Source: Streptomyces rishiriensis (GTDB taxonomy: Bacteria > Actinomycetota > Actinomycetes > Streptomycetales > Streptomycetaceae). Taken from it: 64,000 bases of DNA. Of the stretch, positions 8,027 to 17,107 are shown piece after piece. A program made the translations under genes and the position numbers. The notes under the pieces were generated by a model that did no database searches, was not told the origin of the DNA, and worked only from the letters and a program-made list of their open reading frames with translations. The DNA is taken from contig NZ_BEWA01000010.1 in NCBI RefSeq assembly GCF_003112535.1, forward strand, positions 148,163 to 212,162, given 5' to 3'. Numbering within the stretch: the first letter of the stretch is position 1; every line of letters begins with the position of its first letter.

Positions 8027-9292
8027 ATGAACAGACGGGTCGTCATCACCGGCATAGGCGTGGTCGCTCCCGGCGGCACAGGCGTCAAGGAGTTCTGGTC
8101 GCTGCTCACCTCGGGACGCACCGCCACGCGGACCATCTCGCTGTTCGACGCCTCCTCGTACCGCTCCCGGATCGCCGCCGAGTGCGACTTCGATCCCGCA
8201 CTGCACGGAATCGCCCCCGAACAGGCCGAACGGCTCGACCGGGCCGTCCAGTTCGCCCTCGTGAGCGCCGACGAAGCGGTCCGTGACAGCGGTCTCGACG
8301 GGGAGTACGACCCCACGCGCACCGGAGTGACCCTGGGCAGCGCGGTCGGCTGCACCACGGGCCTCGACCGCGAGTACGCGCGGGTCAGCGAGTCCGGCCG
8401 ACGCTGGGAGGTCGACCACACCCGGGCCGTCCCCTGGCTCTACGACTACTTCGTCCCCAGCTCCATGGCCGCCGAAGTGGCCTGGCGGACCGGCGCACTG
8501 GGCCCCGTCGCCATGGTCTCCACCGGCTGCACCTCGGGTCTCGACGCGGTCGGCCACGCGGTCGAGCTGATCCGTGAGGGATCGGCCGACGTGATGATCG
8601 CGGGCGCCACCGAGGCCCCGATCTCCCCGATCACCGTGGCCTGCTTCGACGCCATCCGCGCCACCTCGCCGCGCAACGACGACCCCGGGACCGCCTCACG
8701 GCCCTTCGACCGCACCCGCAACGGATTCGTCCTGGGCGAGGGCTCGGCCGTCTTCGTCCTGGAGGAGCTGGACCACGCCCGGCGCCGGGGCGCCCACGCG
8801 TACGCCGAGATCTCCGGGTTCGCCACCCGCTGCAACGCCTTCCACATGACCGGACTGCGCCCGGACGGCAAGGAGATGGCCGAGGCCATCCGGCAGGCCC
8901 TGGGCGAGGCCCGCACCGACCCGACCGCGGTGGACTACGTCAACGCGCACGGCTCGGGAACCCAGCAGAACGACCGGCACGAGACAGCGGCCTTCAAACG
9001 CAGCCTCGGCAGCCACGCCTACGACGTCCCGATCAGCTCCATCAAGTCCATGATCGGCCACTCGCTGGGCGCGATCGGCTCGCTGGAGATCGCGGCCGGC
9101 GCCCTCGCCATCGAGCACGACATCGTCCCGCCGACCGCCAACCTCCACGAGCCCGACCCCGAGTGCGACCTCGACTACACGCCGCTCGTCGCACGCCGAC
9201 GGCAGGTGGACACCGTACTGACCGTCGGCAGCGGATTCGGCGGCTTCCAGAGCGCGATGGTGCTCACCGCACCCGGAAAGGACATGGCATGA
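8027..9292 (+). CDS. Type II PKS ketosynthase alpha
   Basis: KS-alpha subunit of an aromatic type II polyketide synthase (421 residues). It catalyses decarboxylative Claisen elongation with malonyl-ACP as a heterodimer with KS-beta. The active-site cysteine is in VSTGCTSG (Cys168), with catalytic histidines in NAHGSGT (His308) and MIGHSLGA (His345) and the conserved lysine at about 340. The segment PSSMAAEVAW and the run FGGFQSAMVL at the C-terminus are those of ActI-ORF1-like enzymes rather than FabF or aryl-polyene KS. The stop overlaps the next start by ATGA, giving translational coupling for 1:1 stoichiometry. Confidence 0.96.
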   Translation: MNRRVVITGIGVVAPGGTGVKEFWSLLTSGRTATRTISLFDASSYRSRIAAECDFDPALHGIAPEQAERLDRAVQFALVSADEAVRDSGLDGEYDPTRTGVTLGSAVGCTTGLDREYARVSESGRRWEVDHTRAVPWLYDYFVPSSMAAEVAWRTGALGPVAMVSTGCTSGLDAVGHAVELIREGSADVMIAGATEAPISPITVACFDAIRATSPRNDDPGTASRPFDRTRNGFVLGEGSAVFVLEELDHARRRGAHAYAEISGFATRCNAFHMTGLRPDGKEMAEAIRQALGEARTDPTAVDYVNAHGSGTQQNDRHETAAFKRSLGSHAYDVPISSIKSMIGHSLGAIGSLEIAAGALAIEHDIVPPTANLHEPDPECDLDYTPLVARRRQVDTVLTVGSGFGGFQSAMVLTAPGKDMA

Positions 9293-10524
9293 GCACCGCC
9301 CCGGCTCCCGCCCGCACGACCACCGCGGTGGTCACCGGGATCGGCGTCGCCGCCCCCAACGGCCTGGGCGTCAGGGCCTGGTGGGACGCGGTGCTGAGCG
9401 GTGAGAGCGGCATCCGCCCGGTCGGCCGCTTCGACGCGAGCGGCTACCCGGCCCGGCTGGCCGGGGAGGTGCCCGGCTTCGACGACGCCGCACACATCCC
9501 CGGCCGGCTGCTGCCGCAGACCGACCGGATGACCCGGCTCGCGCTGTTCGCCGCGGCCGAGGCGCTCCAGGACGCCGGAGTGGACCCCGCCGACCTGCCC
9601 GAGTACGGCGCGGGCGTGGTCACCGCCGGCTCGGCGGGCGGCTTCGAGTTCGGACAGAGGGAACTCCAGGCCCTGTGGAGCCAGGGCAGCGAATACGTCA
9701 GCGTCTACCAGTCCTTCGCCTGGTTCTACGCGGTCAACACGGGCCAGATCTCCATCCGCCACCGCCTCCGCGGCCCCGGCGGCGTCCTGGTCACCGACCA
9801 GGCCGGCGGGCTCGACGCGGTCGCCCAGGCCCGGCGACAGCTCCGCAAGGGCACACCGCTCATGCTCACCGGGGGAGTCGACTCGGCGATGTGCCCCTGG
9901 GGCTGGACCGCCCACCTCGCCGGCGGCGGCCTCAGTCAGGACGAGCGGCCGCACGCCGCCTACCTTCCCTTCTCGGACGACGCGCGCGGCCATGTGGCGG
10001 GCGAGGGCGGCGCCCTGCTGGTCCTGGAGGACGCCGAAGCGGCCCGCTTCCGCGGGGCCGTCGGCTACGGCGCCGTCGCGGGGTACGCGGCCACCTTCGA
10101 CCCGGCGCCCGGCAGCGGCGGCGTCAGTGGCCTCGCCCGGGCCGCCGAGGCCGCCCTGGCCGAGGCCGGCATCGAACCGGAGGCGGTGGACGCCGTGTTC
10201 GCCGACGCGGCCGGCGACCCCGCCGCCGACCGGGCGGAGGCGGACGCGATCCGCCGGCTCTTCGGCCCGTACGGAGTGCTCGTCACCGCGCCCAAGACGA
10301 TGACCGGACGGCTCGCCGCGGGGGGCGCCGCACTCGACCTCGCCGCGGCGCTGCTCGCGCTGCGCGACCAGGTGGTGCCGCCGACCGTGCACACCACCGC
10401 CGCCGCGCACCACACCCTCGACCTGGTCACCCAGCCGCTGCGGACCGCGCTGCGCCACGTTCTCGTCCTGGCGCGCGGGCGCGGCGGCTTCAACGCCGCC
10501 GTCGTGGTCCGCGCCCTCGACTGA
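9289..10524 (+). CDS. Type II PKS chain length factor (KS-beta)
   Basis: KS-beta/CLF of 411 residues, partner of KS-alpha. It controls chain length and generates the acetyl primer by malonyl decarboxylation. The active-site cysteine is replaced by glutamine (VTDQAGGLDA, Gln171), the diagnostic CLF signature, and the second KS histidine motif is not conserved. The ATG at 9289 overlaps the KS-alpha stop. In most aromatic clusters an ACP gene follows directly; here a flavin hydroxylase follows 51 bp later, so the ACP is displaced. Confidence 0.95.
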   Translation: MSTAPAPARTTTAVVTGIGVAAPNGLGVRAWWDAVLSGESGIRPVGRFDASGYPARLAGEVPGFDDAAHIPGRLLPQTDRMTRLALFAAAEALQDAGVDPADLPEYGAGVVTAGSAGGFEFGQRELQALWSQGSEYVSVYQSFAWFYAVNTGQISIRHRLRGPGGVLVTDQAGGLDAVAQARRQLRKGTPLMLTGGVDSAMCPWGWTAHLAGGGLSQDERPHAAYLPFSDDARGHVAGEGGALLVLEDAEAARFRGAVGYGAVAGYAATFDPAPGSGGVSGLARAAEAALAEAGIEPEAVDAVFADAAGDPAADRAEADAIRRLFGPYGVLVTAPKTMTGRLAAGGAALDLAAALLALRDQVVPPTVHTTAAAHHTLDLVTQPLRTALRHVLVLARGRGGFNAAVVVRALD

Positions 10525-10575
10525 CCGCCCGACCCGAGAACCACCGACCGCCCGACCCGAGAACTGGAGACGGCC

Positions 10576-11826
10576 ATGGCCGACCATCACACCACCGACG
10601 TCTGCGTCGTCGGCGCCGGACCGGCCGGCCTCGCCCTGTCGCTGCTGCTGCTGCGCTCCGGAGTCCACGTCACCCTCGTCGAACGCGCCACCGGCTTCCG
10701 GCGCGAGTTCCGCGGCGAGATCCTGCAACCGGGCGGCATGGCCGTCCTCGACGCGCTCGGGGTCCTGGCGGGCGCCCGGGACCGCGGTTCCCGGGCCCAC
10801 CGGGGCTTCCGGCTCGTCGACGGCGACAGGACCCTGCTCGACATCGACTACGGGCGACTCGGCGCACCCTACGACCATCTGCTGGCGGTCGGTCAGGAGC
10901 ACGTACTCGAGGAGCTGCTCACGGCCTGTGAGCAGCTCCCGTCCTTCCGGTACCTGGGCGGCCACCGGGTGTCCGGGCTGCTGCGCGACGAGGACCGGTA
11001 CACCGGGGTCGTCGCCGACGGCGGCCCGGCCGCCGCCCCGCACACCGTGCGGGCGCGCTTCGTGGTCGGCGCCGACGGCCGCTACTCGCGCACCCGCAGA
11101 CTGGCAGGGATCGACGCGGGCCGGATGGACGTCTTCGCCCAGGACGTCGTCTGGTTCAAAGTGCACGCCCCCGGCCGGAGCGTCGACCGGGTCCGCGTGC
11201 ATCGCTCCGCCGGCCGGGCGGTCCTCGTGTACGGGTCCCACCCCGATCGGCTGCAGATCGGCTGGACCGTTCCGCACCGCGGCTGGAACGAGGTGGCGGG
11301 GCGCGGACTCGACTTCGTGAAGGGGGAGTTGGCGCGGGCCCTGCCCGAGTTCGCCGACCTGGTGGACGAGCAGCTCACCTCTCTGTCCGAGCTGAAGCTC
11401 CTCGACGTCTTCGCGGGCCGGGCCGCCGAGTGGGTGCGCGACGGCCTGGTTCTCATAGGGGACGCCGCCCACACCCACAGCCCGCTCGGCGCCCAGGGCA
11501 TCAACCTGGCGCTCCAGGACGCCGCCGTACTGCACCCCGTGCTGCTCGACGCGCTCGCCGCCGACGCCACCTCGATGCTCGACCGCTTCACGGAGTTGCG
11601 CTCCGGCGACATCGACGCCGTCTTCCGCTTCCAGGTGGCCCAGTCGAAGGCGATGCTCGGCCGCCCGAACCCGGTCGCCGACACCATGCGCCAGGTCCTC
11701 GGCGGCCTGGTCACCCGTACCCCGCTGGGCACCGCGCTCACTCGCCGCATCGCTCACGGCCGCACCCCCGTCCAGGTGCGCACCGATCTCTTCACCACCC
11801 GCCCCGCACCCAAGGAGAGGGCCTGA
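10576..11826 (+). CDS. FAD-dependent aromatic hydroxylase (PHBH fold)
   Basis: Class A flavoprotein monooxygenase of 416 residues, probably a tailoring hydroxylase of the polyketide. The FAD Rossmann motif VGAGPAGLALS is at about 11, the DG motif GADGRYSRTR at about 166, and the ribityl-binding GD motif IGDAAHTHSPLGAQGIN at about 293. It lacks the C-terminal thioredoxin-like domain of the larger aromatic hydroxylases, unlike the second monooxygenase in this cluster. GGAG precedes the ATG. It lies 51 bp after the CLF in the same operon. Confidence 0.88.
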   Translation: MADHHTTDVCVVGAGPAGLALSLLLLRSGVHVTLVERATGFRREFRGEILQPGGMAVLDALGVLAGARDRGSRAHRGFRLVDGDRTLLDIDYGRLGAPYDHLLAVGQEHVLEELLTACEQLPSFRYLGGHRVSGLLRDEDRYTGVVADGGPAAAPHTVRARFVVGADGRYSRTRRLAGIDAGRMDVFAQDVVWFKVHAPGRSVDRVRVHRSAGRAVLVYGSHPDRLQIGWTVPHRGWNEVAGRGLDFVKGELARALPEFADLVDEQLTSLSELKLLDVFAGRAAEWVRDGLVLIGDAAHTHSPLGAQGINLALQDAAVLHPVLLDALAADATSMLDRFTELRSGDIDAVFRFQVAQSKAMLGRPNPVADTMRQVLGGLVTRTPLGTALTRRIAHGRTPVQVRTDLFTTRPAPKERA

Positions 11827-12137
11827 GCGCGACGCGAAGTCGCTCCGCCCGGCTGGACGGCCCCTGAGAGGAAGGAACGTCTCTGCTGACGCCGGGGCGC
11901 GAAGCCGAAGCGGTCGTGCCGGACGGGCTGATGCACAGGAATCCTCGATGACTTCCCGTCAGTTGCAAGCCGCGCCGTCGGCAGAGCACGGTGCGTCCCC
12001 CCGGTTCCGCCGGCGCACAGGCGACACGTCATCCACAGGCGGGACGGCGGATCGGATGGGCGCAGCGATCTACGCCTCGTGCACGCCGAATGCGACCGCC
12101 GGCATCACGCCGGAGACCATGAAAGGGCCAAGAAAGC
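11827..12137. other. Intergenic region upstream of cyclase gene
   Basis: A 311-bp gap without a gene I can support. The open frames here have no family resemblance. A promoter for the cyclase gene is expected here but I see no clear -10/-35 pair or 11-bp repeat array. Confidence 0.5.
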
Positions 12138-13046
12138 ATGACCGTCCACAGCAACCCGCGCGGTCCGCTCGACCCGGATGCGGGGACGACTCGCCCGTCC
12201 GGTTCCGAGGGGGCCACGGTGCGGCGACGCACCCCGGCCACCCGGCGTCCCCTGCGCATCATCGACCTGTCCAGCCCCGTCGACGCGGCCGCTTGGGAGC
12301 CGGACCCCGTGGTGCACCGCATCCTCACCCCCGCGCAGGGCGCCAAGCACATGGCCGCCGAGATGAAGGAGCACTTCGGCCTCGACTTCGACCCCGCCGC
12401 GCTGCCGGGCGGCGAACTCCTCTCCCTGGACACCCTCACCCTCACCAGCCACACCGGTACGCATGTGGACGCCCCCGCCCACTACGGTTCGGCCGCCGTC
12501 ACCGACTACGGGAAGCCGCGCACCATCGACGAGCTCCCGCTGGACTGGTTCCTGCGGCCCGCGCTCGTCCTCGATCTCCAGGACCAGCCGACGGGAGCCG
12601 CGGGCGTGGACGTGCTGCGAGCGGCGATCGCCCGGACCGGCCGCGAGCCCCGCCCCATGGACATCGTGGTGCTGCACACCGGAGCCTGGCGCCACGCCGG
12701 CACCCAGCGGTACTTCACCGACTTCACCGGCCTGGACGGGGAGGCCGTGGACCATCTTCTCGACCTCGGCGTCAAGGTCATCGGCACGGACGCCTTCAGC
12801 CTCGACGCCCCGTTCGGCGACATGATCCGGCGGTACCAGGAGACCGGCGACGCGGGCGTGCTGTGGCCCGCCCACTTCGCCGGCCGCCGCCGCGAGTACT
12901 GCCAGATCGAGCGCCTCCACAACCTCGACGCCCTGCCCGCGCCCTACGGCTTCCACCTTTCCTGCCTTCCGACGAAGATCCGGGGCGCGGGCGCGGGCTG
13001 GACCAGGGCGGTGGCGTTGCTCGACGACCTGGAGACCGACGGGTGA
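12138..13046 (+). CDS. Cyclase-family metal-dependent hydrolase (PF04199 type)
   Basis: Protein of 302 residues in the putative-cyclase/kynurenine-formamidase-like family. The metal-binding signature is seen as SHTGTHVDAPAHYG (His-Gly-Thr-His-x-Asp with a following His). The segments IIDLSSP near the N-terminus and VLHTGAW and KVIGTDAFSLD in the second half are also family features. Members occur in several aromatic polyketide clusters, where they are presumed to act on ring closure or amide/lactone hydrolysis; the exact role is inference. The N-terminal 35 residues are low-complexity and the true start may be a little downstream. It converges with the second monooxygenase. Confidence 0.8.
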   Translation: MTVHSNPRGPLDPDAGTTRPSGSEGATVRRRTPATRRPLRIIDLSSPVDAAAWEPDPVVHRILTPAQGAKHMAAEMKEHFGLDFDPAALPGGELLSLDTLTLTSHTGTHVDAPAHYGSAAVTDYGKPRTIDELPLDWFLRPALVLDLQDQPTGAAGVDVLRAAIARTGREPRPMDIVVLHTGAWRHAGTQRYFTDFTGLDGEAVDHLLDLGVKVIGTDAFSLDAPFGDMIRRYQETGDAGVLWPAHFAGRRREYCQIERLHNLDALPAPYGFHLSCLPTKIRGAGAGWTRAVALLDDLETDG

Positions 13047-13053
13047 CGCGCCT

Positions 13054-13100
13054 GACCGGGCCCACGGCCGGAGGCGACGACGACCTGGCCGGGCCCGGTC
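13054..13100. terminator. Hairpin between convergent genes
   Basis: A 10-bp perfect inverted repeat (GACCGGGCCC / GGGCCCGGTC) in the gap between two convergent cluster genes. Confidence 0.5.
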
Positions 13101-13177
13101 GGTCCTTCGGGGGACGCGACCGGGCCCACGGGGTTCCCCGCAGGTCGTAGCCGGCCCCCGGCCGGACCGCCGCGCTC

Positions 13178-14803
13178 TCAGCCGGGCGCGCCGGTGACCC
13201 CGGCAGGGCCGAGTGCCGCCAACGCCCTGGCGAACTCCCTCGCCGAGAACCGGGGCCCGCGGGCCGCCAGATAGCCGTCGGGGCGGATCAGCAGCCAGCC
13301 GTCGTCCGCGAGCCGCAGGCCGTCGCGGAGCACCCGCCCGGGGTCGGCCAGCAGCCCGGCGGCAGGGCCGCCGTCGCGCACCGTGCGAACCGACAGCCAG
13401 TCGGGGCGGCTGCCCACCAGCTCCTCCGCGCTCGAGCCCGCGCCCGAGACCAGCAGCGTCCAGCGGGGGTCACGCAGTTCCGCCAGGAAGGCCGACCACG
13501 CCGGTGCGCCGGCGCCCTCTCCGTTCACGCGCGTCACGCGCTGCCCCGGCCGCGGCACGGCGTCGCCCTCGCTGCCCACGGTCAGCGGCGAGTCGGGATA
13601 CGACAACTCCAAAGCCGACATCGCCGACATGATCTTCCGCTCGATCTTCCCCTTCAACGGCGGCACGTTGCGCACCACGCCCATCACCACGGGCAGCAGC
13701 ACATCCTGCAACCGGCTCTTCAACGCCACCAGCGAGGTGGCCCGCGCGGTCGACCCGAGCAGTGCCTCACCCACCGGCACGCGCTCCGCGGAGTACGAGT
13801 CGAGCAGCGTCGCCCCCGCCTCGCCCCGGGCCACCATCGCCAGCTTCCAGGCGAGATTGAACGCGTCCTGCACACCGGTGTTCATGCCCTGGCCGGACGC
13901 CGGGCTGTGCACATGCGCGGCGTCCCCCGCGACCAGCACCCGCCCCTCGCGCATCGTGGGCACCATGCGCTGCTGGATGGTGAAGACGGAGACCCAGTCC
14001 GGTGTGCGGACGGTCACCGGTGTACCGAGTCCCGCCGACAGCTTCGCCGCGAACCGCTGGGCCACCTCGGCGGGGTCGCCCGCGTAGTCGGCGTCGGCGG
14101 TGTCGAGGAGCCGCCACCGCCCGGACTCGGGGAACGGGACGAGCATCACCGTCCCGCCGTCGACGCTGATCCAGTGGATGCTGTCCTGACGGGCGACCGT
14201 CTCGACCTCGGCGTCGGCGATCAGCCAGGTCTCGCTGGACGCCCCGATCAACGGGATGCCCAGCTGTTTGCGGACCACGCTGTGCCCGCCGTCGCAGCCC
14301 ACCAGCCAGCGGACGTCCACCGCCTCCTCGCTTTCCTCCCCCTCTTCCGCGTCCGCACGATGACTCAGCACCGCCCGCACGCCGTCGGCGCGTTCCTCGA
14401 ACCGGGCGAGCCGTACGCCGTACTCGACCTTCACCCCCTGCTCGGCCAGAGCCTCACGCAGCACCGCCTCCGTGGCCGCCTGAGGGATCATCAGGGTGAA
14501 GGGGTACCGGGTGGGCAGCCTGCTGTAGTCGGCGCCCATCCGCACCAGCTGTCTGCCGCCGCGGTGCATCGTGAACGCCTGGAGCCGCCGCCCCCGGGCC
14601 AGCATCCCCTCCACGACGCCCATCTGGTCGTAGATCTCCAGGGTGCGGGCATGGGTGGCGATGGCCCGGCTGGTCGGGGCGGGCCGCTCGGCGGCGTCCA
14701 CGATCCGCACCGGCACGCCCCGCCGGGCCAGTTCATGAGCGGTGACGAGCCCCACCGGGCCCGCGCCGACGACCAGTACGTGATCCGTCTGACTGTCCTT
14801 CAT
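13178..14803 (-). CDS. FAD-dependent aromatic polyketide hydroxylase (RdmE/PgaE-like)
   Basis: Class A flavin monooxygenase of 541 residues, the size and architecture of aromatic polyketide hydroxylases. It has an FAD/NAD domain, a substrate domain, and a C-terminal thioredoxin-like domain without catalytic cysteines. Motifs are VGAGPVGLVTA (about 11), the DG motif GCDGGHSVVRK (about 169) and the GD motif GDAAHVHSPASGQGMNTG (about 291). It probably hydroxylates or oxidatively rearranges the polycyclic product. It is transcribed against the main operon. It is the last recognisable biosynthetic gene on this side, and a secreted-protein gene follows divergently. Confidence 0.9.
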   Translation of the reverse strand: MKDSQTDHVLVVGAGPVGLVTAHELARRGVPVRIVDAAERPAPTSRAIATHARTLEIYDQMGVVEGMLARGRRLQAFTMHRGGRQLVRMGADYSRLPTRYPFTLMIPQAATEAVLREALAEQGVKVEYGVRLARFEERADGVRAVLSHRADAEEGEESEEAVDVRWLVGCDGGHSVVRKQLGIPLIGASSETWLIADAEVETVARQDSIHWISVDGGTVMLVPFPESGRWRLLDTADADYAGDPAEVAQRFAAKLSAGLGTPVTVRTPDWVSVFTIQQRMVPTMREGRVLVAGDAAHVHSPASGQGMNTGVQDAFNLAWKLAMVARGEAGATLLDSYSAERVPVGEALLGSTARATSLVALKSRLQDVLLPVVMGVVRNVPPLKGKIERKIMSAMSALELSYPDSPLTVGSEGDAVPRPGQRVTRVNGEGAGAPAWSAFLAELRDPRWTLLVSGAGSSAEELVGSRPDWLSVRTVRDGGPAAGLLADPGRVLRDGLRLADDGWLLIRPDGYLAARGPRFSAREFARALAALGPAGVTGAPG

Positions 14804-14970
14804 GGGGCCCCATGGTCAGGGCTTCGCCTCGCGGGCCGTTCGTGCGGGCTTCGCGTCACCCGCCCGACCGGCCGGCTCACCTCAGTGGACGTCAGATCCC
14901 CCCTGACGGGTCCTGGCGTTCCGGTGGCCAGCAGGCGGCATTCAGCTGGAGTACACCCTGTTTCAAGATC

Positions 14971-16956
14971 GTGCCACCAGACTTGCGCCTCGTGCCTACC
15001 TCACACTCGCGTGCCGGCGTCGCCTCTGCATGCGCCGCGGCTTTGACGCTTTCAGGACTGCTCGTGACAGGGACGGTTGCCGCTCAGCCTGCGGCCGCCA
15101 CGGACCAGGCCGGCTACCAGAACGTGCGGATCAACGAGGTCACCTCGTCGAACAGCGACACGGTGGAGCTGTACAACACCGGCTCGATCGCAGTGAGCAT
15201 CAGTGGCTGGAAGATGTCCGACGACAGCTTCTCGCCGCAGACGTTCAGCCCGTCCTCCAGCACGATCCCGGCAGGCGGCTACGTCACCTTCAATTCGCCC
15301 AAGGGGCTCGGTGACGCGGACAAGCTCGTGATCTACACGGCCGGCGGCACGGTGGTCGACCGCGTCGAGTGGGCCGCCGACGGGGCGAAGCCGGCGATGG
15401 CGCGCTGCGGCGGCGACGGCACCGGCGGGTGGACGACCGCGACCACGGCGCCCACCTTCGGCGCCTCGAACGCCGCGGGCTGCCCGTCGTCGACACCGGC
15501 GGCGAGCCGGGTGCGGATCAACGAGGTCACCTCGAACAGCGCGGACACCGTGGAGCTGTACAACGGGGGAGCGAGCGCGGTCAGCATCGGGTCGTGGAAG
15601 TACGTCGACAACGACACCACCCACTCCCCGGTCTCCCTCTCGTCCTCCTCGCCGAGCGCGACCAGCATCCCGGCGGGAGGCTACGTCACGTTCAACTCCA
15701 CCCTCGGTCTGGGCGACAACGACTCGGTCTACCTCCTCGACAGCCTCGGCAACACCGTCGACTCGGTGACCTGGGCGACCGATGGCGCCAAGCCGTCGGA
15801 CGAGCGCTGCGCCAACGGCGCCGGCTGGTTCCGGACCTCTGCGACCGCGACGCTCGGCAGCGCGAACTCCTGCTCGGGCAGTGGCGGCGGTGGCGGCGGT
15901 CAGCTGCTGGGTGGCGGCGGCTCGCTCACCAGCGGCTGCACCCCCGAAGCACCCTCCGGTACGGGTTCCACCCCGGCGGGCGCCCTGGCGTGGCCGGGCG
16001 GGGTGGACGTCACGATCGCCGACAACGTCTGCGCGTTCACCACGTCCACCGGCCCTGAAGGACGGGACCTCAGCGGCCTCGCGTTCGACCCGGCGAACCC
16101 GTCGGCGCTATGGGCCGCCAAGAACAAGAACTGGCTGTACAAGCTGGTCAAGAGCAACGGCAAGTGGATCCCGGACGCGTCATGGAGCGCTGCCGGCAAG
16201 CAGATCCGTTTCGCCGGCGGCACCGGCCAGCCGGACTCCGAGGGCCTGACGGTCGGCGCCAACGGCCACATCTACGTGACCTCCGAGCGTGACAACACCG
16301 ACAACACGGTCCCCAAGGACACGATCATGGAGTTCGACCCGGCCGCGACCGGATCGACGCTGACGCCGATCCACCAGTGGGACATGACCTCGCAGTTCCC
16401 GCAGCTCGACACCGGCAGCAAGGACGACGCCAACCTGGGCTTCGAGGGCGTCGGCTATGTGCCGGACAGCTGGCTGACCGCGAACGGCTGGGTCGACCCG
16501 CTCACCGGCGCCGCCTACGATCCCGCGAACTACCCGCTGCACGGCTCGGGTTTGTTCTTCGCCGGCCTGGAGTGGGACGGCTCGCTGCATGTCTACGGCC
16601 TGAACTCCGACGGCACCTTCGTCACGTTCGGCACGATCGCGACCGGCAAGGGCTCCGTGATGGATGTGACGTTCGACGCCGGAACCCAGCGCATCATCGC
16701 GACCTGCGACAACACCTGCGGCGAGACGCACACCTTCGTGAAGGTCGGCGCCGGTGGCGTGATGGTTCCGGACGTGACCTACACGAACCCGGCCGTCATG
16801 CCGACGGACAACCTGGAGGGCTTCGCGATCGCGCCGACGTCGACCTGCGTCAACGGCTTCCGCGAGGCGGTCTGGAGCGACGACGGCATCTACGGCTTCG
16901 GCTCCGGAAGCTCCTCCCACGGACACGCCGTCTACAGCGGCACCTTCCCCTGCTGA
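14971..16956 (+). CDS. Secreted protein with two lamin-tail domains and a beta-propeller-like domain
   Basis: Exported protein of about 660 residues. A hydrophobic signal (ACAAALTLSGLLVTGTVAA) is followed by a QPAAA cleavage region. Two lamin-tail domains follow, each beginning RINEVTS and containing DTVELYN, an IPAGGYVTFNS strand and a DAVAKP-like end with a cysteine. A glycine-rich linker then leads to a C-terminal region with repeated strands (GLAFDPANPSALWAA, GLTVGANGHIYVT, NLEGFAIAP) like the esterase-like/SdiA-regulated propeller fold. Bacterial LTD proteins are commonly linked to surface or nuclease functions; here no nuclease motif is seen. The GTG at 14971 (or 14992) is chosen because upstream sequence is unlike a signal peptide; neither has a strong ribosome site. 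Confidence 0.75.
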   Translation: MPPDLRLVPTSHSRAGVASACAAALTLSGLLVTGTVAAQPAAATDQAGYQNVRINEVTSSNSDTVELYNTGSIAVSISGWKMSDDSFSPQTFSPSSSTIPAGGYVTFNSPKGLGDADKLVIYTAGGTVVDRVEWAADGAKPAMARCGGDGTGGWTTATTAPTFGASNAAGCPSSTPAASRVRINEVTSNSADTVELYNGGASAVSIGSWKYVDNDTTHSPVSLSSSSPSATSIPAGGYVTFNSTLGLGDNDSVYLLDSLGNTVDSVTWATDGAKPSDERCANGAGWFRTSATATLGSANSCSGSGGGGGGQLLGGGGSLTSGCTPEAPSGTGSTPAGALAWPGGVDVTIADNVCAFTTSTGPEGRDLSGLAFDPANPSALWAAKNKNWLYKLVKSNGKWIPDASWSAAGKQIRFAGGTGQPDSEGLTVGANGHIYVTSERDNTDNTVPKDTIMEFDPAATGSTLTPIHQWDMTSQFPQLDTGSKDDANLGFEGVGYVPDSWLTANGWVDPLTGAAYDPANYPLHGSGLFFAGLEWDGSLHVYGLNSDGTFVTFGTIATGKGSVMDVTFDAGTQRIIATCDNTCGETHTFVKVGAGGVMVPDVTYTNPAVMPTDNLEGFAIAPTSTCVNGFREAVWSDDGIYGFGSGSSSHGHAVYSGTFPC

Positions 16957-17027
16957 TCCTGTCGACCACAGGAGACGGCGCACGCACGGGGCCACCTTCA
17001 AGGTGAGATGCCCCAGCAGAACGCCGT

Positions 17028-17091
17028 GATGAAGCTCCCGGCAGACGGGGTGAGGATCAGACCACCCGCTGACTGCCGGGAGCTTCGTCAT
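17028..17091. terminator. Long stem-loop terminator between convergent genes
   Basis: GAAGCTCCCGGCAG (17031-17044) pairs with CTGCCGGGAGCTTC (17073-17086), a 14-bp perfect stem with extra outer pairs and an inner GGGTG/CACCC pairing in the loop. It lies between the secreted protein and the reverse-strand hydrolase. Confidence 0.75.
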
Positions 17092-17107
17092 GCCTGTCCG
17101 GACGACT

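Noticed and set aside
8027..10524. KS pair considered as an aryl-polyene or fatty-acid type system
   Set aside because: The KS-alpha motif set and the Gln-for-Cys CLF signature match aromatic type II PKS; no aryl-polyene partner genes are present.
9175..11757. Very long reverse-strand open frame of 860 codons
   Set aside because: It is antisense to the CLF and hydroxylase genes; its composition is low-complexity (Gly, Val, Arg, Gln rich) with no motif, as expected for a high-GC shadow frame.
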